A program made the translations under genes and the position numbers. Source: Rusavskia elegans (lineage: Eukaryota > Ascomycota > Lecanoromycetes > Teloschistales > Teloschistaceae). Taken from it: DNA of 64,000 bases. Location: the NCBI GenBank assembly GCA_011316305.1, contig SAUG01000002.1, forward strand, positions 644,014-708,013, read 5' to 3'. The notes under the pieces were generated by a model, which did not search any database, was not told the DNA's origin, and saw only the letters and a list, made by a program, of their open reading frames with translations. Below are positions 28,566-39,910 of this stretch, piece by piece (positions within the stretch are counted from its first letter, which is position 1; the number at the start of each line of letters is the position of its first letter).

Positions 28566-30956
28566 TCACCGAAAATGATCACCCGACTCTTTCAGATGCC
28601 TCCTCCACTTTCTCATCCTTGCTCTACGTTCGTTTTCTAAGCGCCTCTCCTTCTTCCTTGCATAAACCGCCCTCACTGTCCTTTTGACCTGCTCCTCCCC
28701 TGCCCGGAAATTCGCCCTCGCCAAAGCTACAACCTTCTCAATGTCTTCAGGCGTGTAGACGAAATTCCATGTGCTCATGAAATCCGATGTGTTTGGATCG
28801 ACACCCTCGACCTCCGGGTTGGGCAAAAATGGAAAGTAAATCACTGCGATACCCGCATGGGGTTCCATGAGTTCCCATTCATGGGACGGATCGGTGAGAA
28901 GTTTACTGGGAGGGGGTTCCGAAGAGACGGAGCGTTCGAGAGTCGTGCCAACCCAGACGTTGCAGTAACCCAGTTCCGAGTTACCTATTGGACTTTGATC
29001 GTCATTCTCTTGTTTTTTTGTCTCCGTGGATTCGTTCTTGGCAGACTGTCTTCTCAACTCCCTCGCGTCTGCGACCTCGCCGGCTGCTTGTTGGGGACTC
29101 GCTACTTCAGCCACATCGATTTCCCTGACTGCCGCAGCACGAGGCGTGCTTTCCTTGGGCCACCCTGCGCCGAGAGGCCAGCCAGTTATACCCCTTTGCC
29201 GGGCATACCCATCTGCAACAGAAAGCCAGTTCTCATTTTTAATATCTGCCGAAGCGTCGAAGGCTATCAAGACGTCGACGTCGCGACCTGGTCGTAAAAG
29301 TGGATAGATGGGTAAGTTATTAGACATGCCTGCGTCTGCTAGTTCAAGGTGATCGGACGTGAATATACTCTTTGCTGCTGTAGGAGGTAGTTGATTCTCT
29401 AAGCCTAAAACATAGTTGGGTATCGAAGCAGGTTCGATAGGGTGGACTTTGACCAAATCATCATTCCGCTCTTCCAGGAGATCGTCGATGCCTCCAAAGC
29501 CAACAAGGCTTTTGACAACTGGCCGAATTTCTTTGTAATAGTGTGAAAGGGTAGCGCAGAATGCTGAGCCCCAGATACCAAGCATGAAGGGGATGCGTAG
29601 CTCGGGGACACTACATCCGTTATCTCGCACAGAGCCTATTCCCTTATGGAACTGCCGCCCAACACTCCAAGAAGGAATGCCAGCTTCGAGTTCTTCTGAC
29701 CAAAACTCGTACGGGGTAGATTCGAACCATTGGAACCAGGACTCTTTCCTAGCTTTCTCTTCTGTTGTTTGGTATTTCGCTGGTTGGCTGTTGTCGGGAC
29801 TCAACTCTTTTTCTATGGTTGGAATTTCATGCCTGACAGCAGTGTAGATGGGCAGGGGATGGGCACCATCTTTAAGGTATTCTTGCTGGCTGGATACTTT
29901 GAGATTTCGACTATCTACTCCAAGTTCTCCACGAGGCACAAACAGTCTTGCAGCTAACAGCACACCATAGGCATCGACGAGCCCAAAATCTGCTGTAGGG
30001 TTACCCTTTACCTTTTCCACGATACCCGAGAGCAGGAATTTGTTGGTCGGAGCGGTTGTCAGTAGGCCAAGAGCAGCTGGAGGGTAAGCAATGTGGGTTC
30101 CAATCCTTTGCTTCAGATGGGCCAACAGCGTAGCGTAGTTCTGCTTCCCAAGAGTCGAATAGTAGAGTGCTTGCAACCAACAGCTCCCACTTACGCCAGC
30201 CGTATAAGTCACACAGTCGTAGAGACCCCCTTCCTGTGCCGAGAGGTATGAGGAAGTACCAGCAACGAGGGCCCTGAGGCCTCCGCCAGACCCGCACATT
30301 GCAATAGTCGGAACATCCTCCGGCTGTACATCTTCTTCTGGGATCCCAAGATATTTGGCCAGTGCCTTCGTTGTATGCGCCTTCCTCCTCTGCTGGAATA
30401 ACTTTTCCTCAGTACATAGCTCTCGACTGATCCTGACCTGCGCTATTCGCACGATTTCCGGGTTTATTAAAGGGTCTTGTGCCTCCTGCCATATTTCCTC
30501 AGCGAGACTGCCTGGGGCCATCTCTAGCTCGCTTTGCAGCTTGGCAAAATAGCCCGGTAGATCGGACGCCCAGCTAGGGAGTATAAGGTCGGTAATATCC
30601 TCGCCAATGTGAGACCATTTTATGGCGCTCAATGCGGTCTGTGCCCCCGAAAGCCTTGCGGACAACGAAGCCCAAGCTCCGCCGTCAGGATCCGCGTCAA
30701 AGAGAGGAACATCGTCTTCTTTCAGATCAGTGGCCGATGCTGGAGCTGGCTCAGGATCAGCGTCAGCAATTGCGGCTTTATCGGCAGATTCGCGTTGTTG
30801 AGTGAGAATTTGTGGCGTTTTCGGCCATGGCTTTCCTCCGCTGTCGTTCTTAATTGGCTTTCTGTGGGTGAAGGTGCCGTACGCGAGAGAGCTTCCGATC
30901 AGCAGCGGGACAGCGCGACGATAGATCCACCGATTGCATATCAATTGGCGACTCAT
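28566..30956 (-). CDS. cPLA2-like cytosolic phospholipase A2, probably mitochondrial
   Basis: Single exon, 796 residues. Carries the group IV PLA2 catalytic site: oxyanion/arginine motif SGGGLR (223-228), nucleophile Ser256 in GVSGSCW (254-260), and catalytic Asp541 in LADAGMSNN followed by LPIYPLLRPGRDVDVLIAFD. No C2 domain is visible; instead the N-terminus MSRQLICNRWIYRRAVPLLI is basic and amphipathic with a short hydrophobic stretch, as expected for mitochondrial or membrane targeting. Fungal cPLA2-like proteins such as Aspergillus plaA have this layout. The C-terminus is a highly charged coiled region (RMRKWRRHLKESGDHFR). It would release fatty acid from glycerophospholipids; specificity is not readable. 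Divergent from EXO70. Confidence 0.88.
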   Translation of the reverse strand: MSRQLICNRWIYRRAVPLLIGSSLAYGTFTHRKPIKNDSGGKPWPKTPQILTQQRESADKAAIADADPEPAPASATDLKEDDVPLFDADPDGGAWASLSARLSGAQTALSAIKWSHIGEDITDLILPSWASDLPGYFAKLQSELEMAPGSLAEEIWQEAQDPLINPEIVRIAQVRISRELCTEEKLFQQRRKAHTTKALAKYLGIPEEDVQPEDVPTIAMCGSGGGLRALVAGTSSYLSAQEGGLYDCVTYTAGVSGSCWLQALYYSTLGKQNYATLLAHLKQRIGTHIAYPPAALGLLTTAPTNKFLLSGIVEKVKGNPTADFGLVDAYGVLLAARLFVPRGELGVDSRNLKVSSQQEYLKDGAHPLPIYTAVRHEIPTIEKELSPDNSQPAKYQTTEEKARKESWFQWFESTPYEFWSEELEAGIPSWSVGRQFHKGIGSVRDNGCSVPELRIPFMLGIWGSAFCATLSHYYKEIRPVVKSLVGFGGIDDLLEERNDDLVKVHPIEPASIPNYVLGLENQLPPTAAKSIFTSDHLELADAGMSNNLPIYPLLRPGRDVDVLIAFDASADIKNENWLSVADGYARQRGITGWPLGAGWPKESTPRAAAVREIDVAEVASPQQAAGEVADARELRRQSAKNESTETKKQENDDQSPIGNSELGYCNVWVGTTLERSVSSEPPPSKLLTDPSHEWELMEPHAGIAVIYFPFLPNPEVEGVDPNTSDFMSTWNFVYTPEDIEKVVALARANFRAGEEQVKRTVRAVYARKKERRLENERRARMRKWRRHLKESGDHFR

Positions 30957-31441
30957 GTCGGGGCGACGTCCACTGTGGCTGCGTGTTGTATGCCATTCTC
31001 AAATTTGGCATCAAACCTGGCGAGCCTGGGAAAAACACGAACTCCTGGACTTTACGTCATGTACCTGATCTACGCCGCTAGCTTCGCTCCCGTAAAGCTT
31101 ATCTTGGCACACATGCATTACGTAGTGCTTGGTAGTGGTCCTCGGTCCGTGCATCTCTAACGTCGACTTGACTTCTCCCAATCAACTGCGTGTTCCTACG
31201 GCTTGGCTTGTTCCTTTTTCAGCATACTTATTCATTATTTGACTTCTCTGGAAGTACATCTGGCTTGGCTAACCTAATGGAATGACATGCCCCTCCCTTC
31301 CGCGGCGCACACTGAAGCCGTCTGTGGACTCCCAACATCCCTCTTTTGGTCACTGGTCGTCGAAGCGGAATATATGCGAAGCAAGATAACAGTCGACGTA
31401 CAGAACCTATCATCATCCAGGTGGGCTTGAGTGACTCCAGG
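30957..31441. other. Divergent promoter region, cPLA2 and EXO70
   Basis: 485 bp between divergent genes. Frames run through part of it from both genes (no ATG-initiated extension resembles either family). No specific motif recognised. Confidence 0.45.
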
Positions 31442-33352
31442 ATGTTGAAAGCACGGAACGCCGACCATGCCGAAGAGAGAGCGGAAGTGGAGGTCCTTTT
31501 CGCCGAAGCTGCCAAACTCGACACCATCTCCAGGAAGATCAAAGTATCGTCAGCAAGATTGGACGACCGCGGCCAACTATCCAAAAATGCTGTTAAGCCA
31601 GTCTACAGTAACACTCACAGCCTACAAACTATGAATGACAATATCGATAAGATTTTGGATGCGATCGATAAGATGCTCGGACCTAGCGAAGACAAGGGAC
31701 GAGAAGAGCGCATCATTCGGGCTAGGCCAGATCCCAAAGGCATCACCGATTATTTGGCTTCATTAAAACGCATTGACCGTGCCTTGTCTCAAATGTCTTC
31801 GACGAATCTCCGCGTCAATCAACAAGCCATTGTTGACTTCAACGAGCTACTCGCCGAAGGCAGCAGCCAGCTACAGGACCTTTACAGATCGATCCTAGCT
31901 GATGAACTACAGCCTGTAGAACCATTGAACTACCTCGTCAAGAAGAAACCTTTCCCAGTCCTAGAGCAAGAAAAAGCCTCCAAGCTTGGTTTGATTGATT
32001 CGTTCCTTTCATCTTCGACTGCCCGCAATGCGTCGCATAGCTCGCGCGAGTCGCCATCCATCCGAATCTACGCCGAACTTCGAGGCGGCTACCTCAGTGG
32101 AAGCCTACACAACCTTTCAACGGCCTCAGTCAGCACTTCGAAGCGGAAAGTCTCGGGCGAGATTTATCGTCAAGGTACCAGCGGCATTGGAACTTATGCT
32201 CAGGCTATTGAAAGCAGTTTCTCCGCCGAATTCAATAATATCTCAGCTGTTTTTGGTCGTGAGAATTGGGGTTTCGCTTTCGATGCTACGTGTCGCAAAG
32301 CTCTTGCGGAGTTTGCGAAGACACTTCGTGAATTGAACATGCATATCAAGGTCAACCTGGCGACGGACTGCTTCCTGGCATACGAAATCGTGGAAATTGT
32401 AACAAACGTCGGCTACCGACTCGACCAACAGACGGGCCAATTGAAGCTACCCTTTGCTGATGCTCTGAAACCGATCCGAGAAACTGCAAGGTCCTCGCTG
32501 GCGGAGCTGCTTGAAGATGTGCGACGCCGAGTATCGTCAATGCAAAGCCTACCGCTCGAGGGCTCTGTCATTCCCTTCACCACCGAGGTCATGACCAGGA
32601 TGCAGACTATGACCACGTACCCTCAATCATTAGCCTCCATCATGACATCTCTAGGCGACGGCAACTGGCAATCCGTTGCTTCCATACACTCGACCTCCTC
32701 GACCTCTCTCCCTTCCCTTAAATCCTTCGACATCGGCGCCGACAGCAGTCAGCTTCTCGCCCATTACATCATGGACACCATCGAAACCCTCCTGACAAGC
32801 CTCGACGCCAAGGCCCGTATGCTGTTGAAAAGCAAATCAGTAGCAGGTGTCTTCATGGCCAACAACGTGGCTCTTATTGACCGTATGATCCGCTCCTCCG
32901 ACCTCTCGAGCGTTCTGTCGACTGGCAACGGTTCGGCCAAAATCGAATCATGGCGCAAGAAAGGAACGTCTGCCTACCTCGATTCCTGGCGCGAACCATG
33001 CTCCGCCCTCATGGATGTCCAATACATCAACCGGAGTCCTCGCCCGCCCTCGGGTAACAACGGCGTCATCGACTCTACCGCTATGATTAAGCAGTTAGGT
33101 AGCAAAGACAAAGACTCCATTAAGGAGAAATTCAAGAACTTCAACACGAGCTTCGATGAATTGAGCTCGAAGCACAAGGCTATGCAGATGGAGAGAGAGG
33201 TCCGGTCTCAACTAGCGAGGGAGGTGCAGGCGATGATTGAGCCGCTGTATGCCAGGTTTTGGGATCGGTACCATGAGATTGATAAAGGAAAGGGAAAATA
33301 TGTCAAGTATGACAAGGGCAGCTTGTCGGCACAGCTGGCGGGGTTAGGATGA
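31442..33352 (+). CDS. EXO70: Exocyst subunit Exo70
   Basis: Single exon, 636 residues. I chose the ATG at 31442 (MLKARNADHAEERAEVEVLF) because this matches the usual fungal Exo70 opening (short leader, then AEExAEVEVLxA). An open frame runs 32 codons further up but is not family-like. An N-terminal coiled coil (SRKIKVSSARLDDRGQLSK, NDNIDKILDAIDKMLG) is followed by the rod of helical bundles (VFGRENWGFAFDATCRKALAEF, VGYRLDQQTGQLKLPFADAL, AVLIDR-like NNVALIDRMIRSSDLSSVL). The C-terminal basic patch (SAQLAGLG end, with FWDRYHEIDKGKGKYVKYDKG) is the membrane PtdIns(4,5)P2-binding end in yeast. Exo70 tethers secretory vesicles to the plasma membrane with Sec3 and Rho GTPases. Confidence 0.9.
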   Translation: MLKARNADHAEERAEVEVLFAEAAKLDTISRKIKVSSARLDDRGQLSKNAVKPVYSNTHSLQTMNDNIDKILDAIDKMLGPSEDKGREERIIRARPDPKGITDYLASLKRIDRALSQMSSTNLRVNQQAIVDFNELLAEGSSQLQDLYRSILADELQPVEPLNYLVKKKPFPVLEQEKASKLGLIDSFLSSSTARNASHSSRESPSIRIYAELRGGYLSGSLHNLSTASVSTSKRKVSGEIYRQGTSGIGTYAQAIESSFSAEFNNISAVFGRENWGFAFDATCRKALAEFAKTLRELNMHIKVNLATDCFLAYEIVEIVTNVGYRLDQQTGQLKLPFADALKPIRETARSSLAELLEDVRRRVSSMQSLPLEGSVIPFTTEVMTRMQTMTTYPQSLASIMTSLGDGNWQSVASIHSTSSTSLPSLKSFDIGADSSQLLAHYIMDTIETLLTSLDAKARMLLKSKSVAGVFMANNVALIDRMIRSSDLSSVLSTGNGSAKIESWRKKGTSAYLDSWREPCSALMDVQYINRSPRPPSGNNGVIDSTAMIKQLGSKDKDSIKEKFKNFNTSFDELSSKHKAMQMEREVRSQLAREVQAMIEPLYARFWDRYHEIDKGKGKYVKYDKGSLSAQLAGLG

Positions 33353-35032
33353 CGAAGTCCATTGAGGTGTTCGAGAGAACAGGATTCGCTAGAATCTGGA
33401 ATGAGTGATGTGCGAGCAAGACATTGAAATTGGATATATCGACGAATGATTCTTGATACCCTTACTTTGGCAGGGGCATTGGATATGGGTGTCAAGCGTG
33501 GTGTGGGATGCCAAATTTGCCGAACGACGGGATAAATCCTTTGATGGTGCATTATGAGCTGCTACGCCTGGGCTTCCGATTAGCTGGTGGTTGGTAACAG
33601 AAAAGGGATCGGAAGATGTCTTCACATAGCCACCAGCGCCAAGCTCATTCATCTTACCATCGAGGGAAAGAACCGATAGGGGAGAATAATTCTTTGGTAC
33701 CAGACGAGGATGCACACCCATTCTTCGAACCGCTTCGTTCGCAGAAAAATGCAGAAGTGATAATTGCAAAAGGATTGGATGGTGAAAATCCAGACCTGTC
33801 GCAATATTCCTCTACAGCGATGGAGCCAGAAGCATCCTTGAGCAAGATCCGTGGAAACGCTACAACGGCTTGACCCTATTGCCATCAGAAGGATACTCAT
33901 ATGCGAGCAGCCTCGTCCCTTCCCAACCTTCCCATAGAACAAGCGCCGACAACCTGGTCGTTCGAGCCAGAAAGGTCTACATCTACACTCACACTGCTGT
34001 GTTTCGATCCCTAGCATCAGCCGTAGGGCACTTCGTGCAGTGGTTCTGACATGCACTTCGGCTCTGCGGGTGATAAAATCCACACCTTGCATATCGCATG
34101 TGTAGCGGCGAGGACAACGTTCGATTCAAGATATGTTCGATATCAGAGATGGAACTGAAGACAGTTGACAGTGGACCCAGGTCAAGTTTTGGAAGGTCTG
34201 ACTAGGTTGGATATCTGGCTCCTGCATTCCGTACGAGGTCGGTCTTCCCAGGAGACTTGATATCCCAGGTGGGTTGGGAAGAGACCTCCGACCAGAATGA
34301 AGAGGCGAGGTGATTTCATAGGTGGGTCATTCATGTGGTATGCAACCTACCACTTATTTGATCAGTAGTGCCCATGGGGGTGGTCGAGCCCATCTTCGAG
34401 AAATACGGAATAACCGTTGTGGATTGAGGAGAAAATGTAGTCGAACTTGTACAAACTGTCAAGTCAAGACTGAATTACAGTTGAGACAGTGGTACATTTG
34501 TGCTGCAAATCCGACAGATATCCACGTTACCTTAGTACAGATATACGACCTGTTTGTACTCAACCCTGTCGACATCCATGTCATGAGCCCCTCCACAATC
34601 GTCCTATCCGGTGCTTCGTTTTCATAACCCAGTAATCACCTTCAACCTGCACTCTTTCTGTATTTCTTTTGGTCATGGCGTCGTGCGATCTTTGGACTTG
34701 GATCTGAATTGTCCGTTGCAGTCAATACCTACGATTCGACACGTAAATACAAGGCCGCTTAGCCTGCGATCTCATAAAACCTTCTGGTAAGGCCGTACAT
34801 GGGTTCTCTGCTTGCGATCCCAAGCCAGCCGTTATCAAGAGTTGCAAGCCCCCTGGGATGCCCAGTGACGTTTTATCTTGATCAAGACTTTCACTTCGTT
34901 GTCGAGCGGAGAGGTCGACTGAGATAGATGTTAAGCCTACGGGCGTGCGCCCATGATTGAAAGCACGTTAATCCTGGACTCGATTCTTCTGGATGTCGGA
35001 AGCCCTGTAAAGGCTTTAGATTACCCCTTGGG
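33353..35032. other. Large convergent intergenic region (1.68 kb)
   Basis: The longest gap in the window, between the stops of EXO70 and the ATRIP gene. Open frames of 60-150 codons occur on both strands around 33616-34092 and 34322-34627. None has a family match, a good start plus splice structure, or consistent composition. No repeat, transposon remnant or tRNA was recognised. Confidence 0.5.
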
Positions 35033-37628
35033 TCATCTGCTTCGAGCAGTCGAAAAGGCTTCCCGGAGAGCCTCCGCTTCCTCGGGCGAAGAAAGGTCTT
35101 CAAGCATTTCATATGCGCACTCAACAACATCATCTTCGATATCTTCTTCGAAGGAGACACCCTCGCTCAGTGCCAGACGCGTCAAGGCAATGAGATGTTT
35201 GTGCACACCTCCAGAGTTTGGAATAACCTTCAACTTCTCGTGCATATTGATTGATTGCGGGTGATCGGTCCTCAGGCGAAACAGCAGTCGAGTCGCTTCG
35301 TTGACGAGCTCCGCGCTGTATTCGTGACCATACTTGTAATCATACAGAGCGTCCAACTCATCATTCATGACCCAGACGAGCCTCCCTACAGCGTGCTGAC
35401 TGGAAGCTAAAGCTTGGCTGCTGTGTCTGTTGTCGCACATCTCTCGCATGAGTGATAGGACGCTCAATCGAAGATCTGCAATATCGACAACGCTATAGGG
35501 TTCTTTGTCCTTGGGAGATTTGAGTTTCTCGACCAGTAGGCGCGTCAGGAGGTCAATCAAGTTCGTCTCTGATGGCTCTTGTTTCCCATCGTTCGGAGGC
35601 ACAATCATGGCAAACGTGTCTTTCTGCACACTGGTCCGAAGAAGTCCAATCACCACGTGCAGTTCCTTGATAGGTTGTACAACATTCAGAATCATGGCGA
35701 TGAAGTCGAATCTCATGCACCTCCAGAACCGAATGATGTCTTCTTCGTGCGCAACACAGTCATCCGCTACCGATTTGAGTAGCTCAAGACAATCAAAGGT
35801 ACTGACTTCTGAAGAGAACTTCTGCGGTTGCCGTCTGACCCGTGGAATAACATTCACGTCGGCAGTGGACTGAATGACTTCAAGAAGCGTATCGACGAGC
35901 AAGGGCCTCGTACTTATGGGGCTAATGAAAAGGGTGAACCGGGTTAAGTCTAAGAGTAGATGGATTGGATTCCACTAGCATACGCCATGTCAGCTGCTTA
36001 CGAGATCGCAGGTGGGTAGGGAATCGAGGTACAAATTTTTCGTCAACGCACTGTTTCCACATGGAGATGATGACCAAAGACAAGGCTACCGGAAAATGTT
36101 CAACATCGTTCCTCACACTCAAGGCCGACATCTTGTCGAGGAAGATGGTTGACAGAGTTGTATTCGCCTTGGAAGGGTAGGAAAAATCCGACAAGGCTTC
36201 AAATGTTCGCTTCCCATCGATATTCATGCGGTGGTTCATGACTTGCTGCGAGAGCTGCCAATCTTCAGCAGGATACACGCAGACGCGGCTTTTGATGAGG
36301 GAACATACTTCGAATCTGCGATCGGGCGGGGCAGTAGCTGGTGCATTGATCGCAGGTGAGTGGGCAGCGGTAGTGTTGCTTGTAGGCTGTACAGGAGCTT
36401 CGTCTGGGAGGTCTACTGTTCCTGAGCGGTCCTTCGCCTGGCTCAGCTGTAATGGTTTGATCGGACTAGCCGGAACAGTCTTGCGTTTCCTCTTGTTTCC
36501 AGCCTTGGGCGTACTAGTTTTAGATCTATATGGAAGCTTTGATGGCGACGTCAACTGTAGCTCATCGTCCTCGAACCCGTCCCCATGGCCCAGGCTTTTA
36601 TTCTTCTTGGGAGTCGTTGGCGGGCCCGCGTTGTCGCTGTCCTTAGCCGTAGTGGCTTTTGATGTGTTAGCTCTTGCTTTGACTGCCCTCTGGAGATTGC
36701 GGATCTGTGCATTGCCTTCTGCAAGATCATTCTGCAAGAACCCCTTCTCGGTAGTAATCTTCTGTTTTTCTGCCAGTGCTCGCTCAACCTCAAGCCTTCG
36801 CCGTGCTGCTTCTTCTAGATGTAGCTTCTGCAGTTCTTGAATTTTCGACTCGTAGATCTTCTCTGACTTGCTTTGGTTGGCACGAATGATAGCAATCTCG
36901 CCAGACTTGGCCAGGGCAGCTTCTTCGGCAGCCTGTCTAGCCTTCTCAAGCTGGTCTCTTTCACTTCGTAGCTTATCGGTGTCAGAGTTTATTGGCTACG
37001 AAGAAGATGAGCTCGCTCTTGGGCAACACACCTCCAGAATCTGTGCATTAAGCGCATCTACGTCAGGACGTGTACTAGGGCGATCGGTATCATCGTCAGA
37101 AGTCGTCTCTTGAACATCTCCTAACTTCATGTGATTACCCTGAGATTCATTTCGCATCTGGGCTAAGCCTGGTGCTTGTGGAACGTTCGATTGGATGTGC
37201 CTGGGCAGCGCTCCGTATCTTTGAGTCCGCCATTGTTCCCTCTGTGTACTTTCCCCACCGACAGGGAGAGAGGCAGCCCTACTTGCTTGTATTGCATTTG
37301 CACCGGGCTCTTCCGCAGTATCATAGATTTCGCCGTCCAGCATTTCATCATCCAAATCGCCGTAATCTGACGATGGCAGTTGTGGGAGATCCGACTTTCT
37401 CTGCGGCGTGAATGAGGGAAGAGCGCCCCTAACCGAGAGTCTCTCCAAGCCTTGGGCTAAGACAGCAGGCGTCTTCTTCTGTGATCGAGCGAGCGGAGGA
37501 AGCGTGGCAGGCTTTTCTCTGGCTGCTTGCTGGGTCGATTCGAGGGCATTGTCTTGGAGTTCCTGAAAAGTGCCGTCTGGCAAAGCATCCAGATCATCGT
37601 CTGAGTAGTCGTCGTGCTCCTGTGCCAT
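35033..37628 (-). CDS. uvsD: ATR-interacting checkpoint protein (UvsD/Rad26/ATRIP family)
   Basis: Partner of the ATR/Mec1 kinase that recruits it to RPA-coated single-stranded DNA. Three exons, 37032-37628, 36033-36971 and 35033-35974 (introns 60 and 58 nt), 825 residues. Starts MAQEHDDYSDDDLDALPDG, an acidic N-terminal motif that in the family contacts RPA. A coiled coil follows (about 200-300: LRSERDQLEKARQAAEEAAL, QKLHLEEAARRRLEVERALA), then a basic linker with AGNKRKRKTVPASPIKP, and a C-terminal helical-repeat region (EKFWNPIHLLLDLTRFTLFI, VEHFPVALSLVIISMW, ADLRLSVLSLMREMCDN). The second intron was placed from the frame: it joins DEKF to WNPIHLLLDL, matching the family. Divergent from CDS1. 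Confidence 0.88.
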
Positions 37629-38258
37629 GACTTCGTCTCCCCGTGGATGGATCAAATATTTCTAGGTGTCCGCGCGCTGTAGACGCTGCTTCGTACGATT
37701 CCGCTGATTCGCGGTGGGAGATCCTGCTTAGCTCACAGACTACATGCGGAGCCGTTGTCTCCATCGAACCTGCATCCCTTGTCGAGGGCAGCGGGTTCCA
37801 CAGCGGGGGTTCCACGGAAAGATTGACTGATCGAAACGTGCTATTCGTACTCGTACGCTGTCACATGGCAGAAACGGCTTTCCAATCCCGGTCCATAGGG
37901 CTTAGTGGCCTTGAGATATTAATGACGGACAACGGCGGAAGTCTACTCTACGCTGTTAATGACAAGTCAGCCTGCACACAGGACACTATCAGATGCAGGA
38001 TCATGTTTGATCTCGAGCCGTGACATCAGACCCATGCCCTGGGCCCAAAGTGAGGAAGAGCAATCGGCATCGTGCGCGTTCTCCTAGGGGCCGCATATCC
38101 CTCCCCCCAACCCCACGGTGTTTGCTACGGCACTTTACCAACGACGCGCAAACGAGCTTGACCGTCCCTGTGATTGTTCAACCAGAGAATCTATTGGAGT
38201 CATACAAGGTTGTCCGTCAAGTGGCTTCGCATCGCTGCGCCCCAATCACCTCACCACA
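37629..38258. other. Divergent promoter region, ATRIP and CDS1
   Basis: 630 bp between divergent genes. A G/C-rich patch near 38080-38115 (CCTCCCCCCAACCCCACGG) precedes the CDS1 start. A 126-codon frame at 37643-38023 has no supporting features. Confidence 0.45.
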
Positions 38259-39910
38259 ATGAGCAGACCAAGAAGAAGCGTCCAATTCCAACACAGGGGC
38301 AGTAATGGGCATCACGGAAGAAGACCTAGCATCTCGGAAACGAGTGAAGGAGTTTCCGAACCAGGTAGTCCTGGACCTAGAACGATGAATGGCAACAGTG
38401 AAGTAAGCAAAGAGGAGGTACTCTCTACCCTGTGGATCCCCTGACGTGAAGCTATCCGCTTGCTGTTGGCAAACAGCACCTTCTATAGTCCACACAGCTG
38501 ACGATGAGTCCCTCTACTCCACAGAAAGAGTCGAAACCTCAATCGGACTACGAGAAGAAGAAGGAGACCTTCATCACTCGCACGATATGGACATTCGTCA
38601 TGATCGCTGGCTTCTTCGCAGCCATGTTCGCCGGGCATATCTACATCCTCGCCATAGTCACCGCGGTTCAGATTGTTTCTTTCAAGGAGGTCATAGCCAT
38701 AGCCAATGTGCCCAGCAGAGCAAAAAACCTACCCTTCACCCGATCGCTGAACTGGTACTTTCTCGGCACCACCATGTATTTTCTCTACGGAGAAAGTGTG
38801 ATATACTATTTCAAGCACATCGTCCTCGTCGATAGAATACTGCTACCTTTCGCGACGCATCACCGCTTCATTAGCTTCATGCTTTACGTCATGGGTTCGT
38901 GTGATCCCAACACCGAGACATATTGTCGTCGGCTTACTGACTGGGTTAGGTTTTGTTTTCTTCGTTGGTTCTCTCCAAAAGGGCCACTATCGCTTCCAAT
39001 TCACCCAATTCGCTTGGACCCATATGGCTCTCTATCTCATCAATGTTCAGTCGCATTTCATCATGAACAACACCCTGGAAGGCATGATCTGGTTCTTCCT
39101 CCCCGCCTCCCTGGTTATCACAAACGACATTTTCGCCTACATCTGCGGCATTACCTTTGGCCGCACTCAGCTCATCAAACTATCTCCTAAGAAGACCGTC
39201 GAGGGCTTTGTGGGTGCCTGGATCCTAACCATCCTTTTCGGATTCGCCATGACGAATGTCCTCATGCGTTACAAATACTTCATCTGCCCCGCCAATGTAA
39301 GTTTCTCCTTCTCTGTGGATGTTCTAGGTATCAGACCGTATGCAATACACCTGCCCTTTGCAGCTCTCGAGCGACAGCAACATTTTCGGTTGCTAACATA
39401 TCACCTCTCCAGGATCTCGGGTCTAACTTCTTCACTGGACTCCACTGCGAGCCCAACCCTGTCTTCCTTCCCCAAGAATTCACTTTCCAACCACCGCTCC
39501 TATTACACTCTCCGCCCCGAACCTTCCACATCGCCCCTATGCAATTCCACATCCTCGTCTTCGCTTCTTTCGCCTCCCTCATCGCACCCTTCGGCGGGTT
39601 CTTCGCCTCCGGCCTCAAACGTACTTTCAAAGTTAAGGACTTCGGCGAATCCATTCCCGGCCATGGAGGCATTACAGATCGCATGGATTGCCAATTCATC
39701 ATGGGTTTTTTCGCTTTCATGTATTATCAGAGTTTTATTGCGGAGTACAGGGCCAGCGTGGGGGGTGTGATTGAGACAGCAATACAGGGTCTTAGTGCCG
39801 AGGAGCAGATTGAGGTGGTGAGGGGCCTAACGAAGTATTTGGTTGGACAGGGCCAGGTAGGGGACGGGGTGTTGGAGTGCTTAGCGGGAGTTCTACCGAG
39901 GAGGAGGTAG
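38259..39910 (+). CDS. CDS1: CDP-diacylglycerol synthase (phosphatidate cytidylyltransferase)
   Basis: Converts phosphatidic acid and CTP to CDP-diacylglycerol in the ER, feeding phosphatidylinositol, PS and cardiolipin synthesis. Four exons: 38259-38402, 38525-38894, 38950-39296 and 39413-39910, about 452 residues. A Ser/Arg-rich cytosolic N-terminus (MSRPRRSVQFQHRG) precedes KKKETFITRTIWTFVMIAGF and several membrane spans (AGHIYILAIVTAVQIVSF, GFVFFVGSLQKGHYRFQF, ASLVITNDIFAYICGITFGR). The CTP-transferase signature is complete near the end: SGLKRTFKVKDFGESIPG followed by HGGITDRMDCQFIMG. The first intron's acceptor is uncertain: 38497 (CACACAG) and 38524 both keep the frame, the former adding nine residues. 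A donor at 38417 is also possible. Confidence 0.92.

Noticed and set aside
28331..28687. 118-codon plus-strand frame with membrane-like hydrophobic stretch
   Set aside because: Half of it is antisense to the cPLA2 C-terminus, and the rest is in a convergent 3' region; no homologue recognised.
33616..34049. Possible two-exon gene: frame from 33616 plus an 87-codon stretch 33786-34046 ending in TGA
   Set aside because: The acceptor before the second part (33816-33817) needs a phase-2 donor in the first, and none exists; the second part lacks a Met.
34322..34627. 101-codon plus-strand frame
   Set aside because: No start context, splice structure or family match; contains a weak internal similarity (PTDIHV / PVDIHV) too short to matter.
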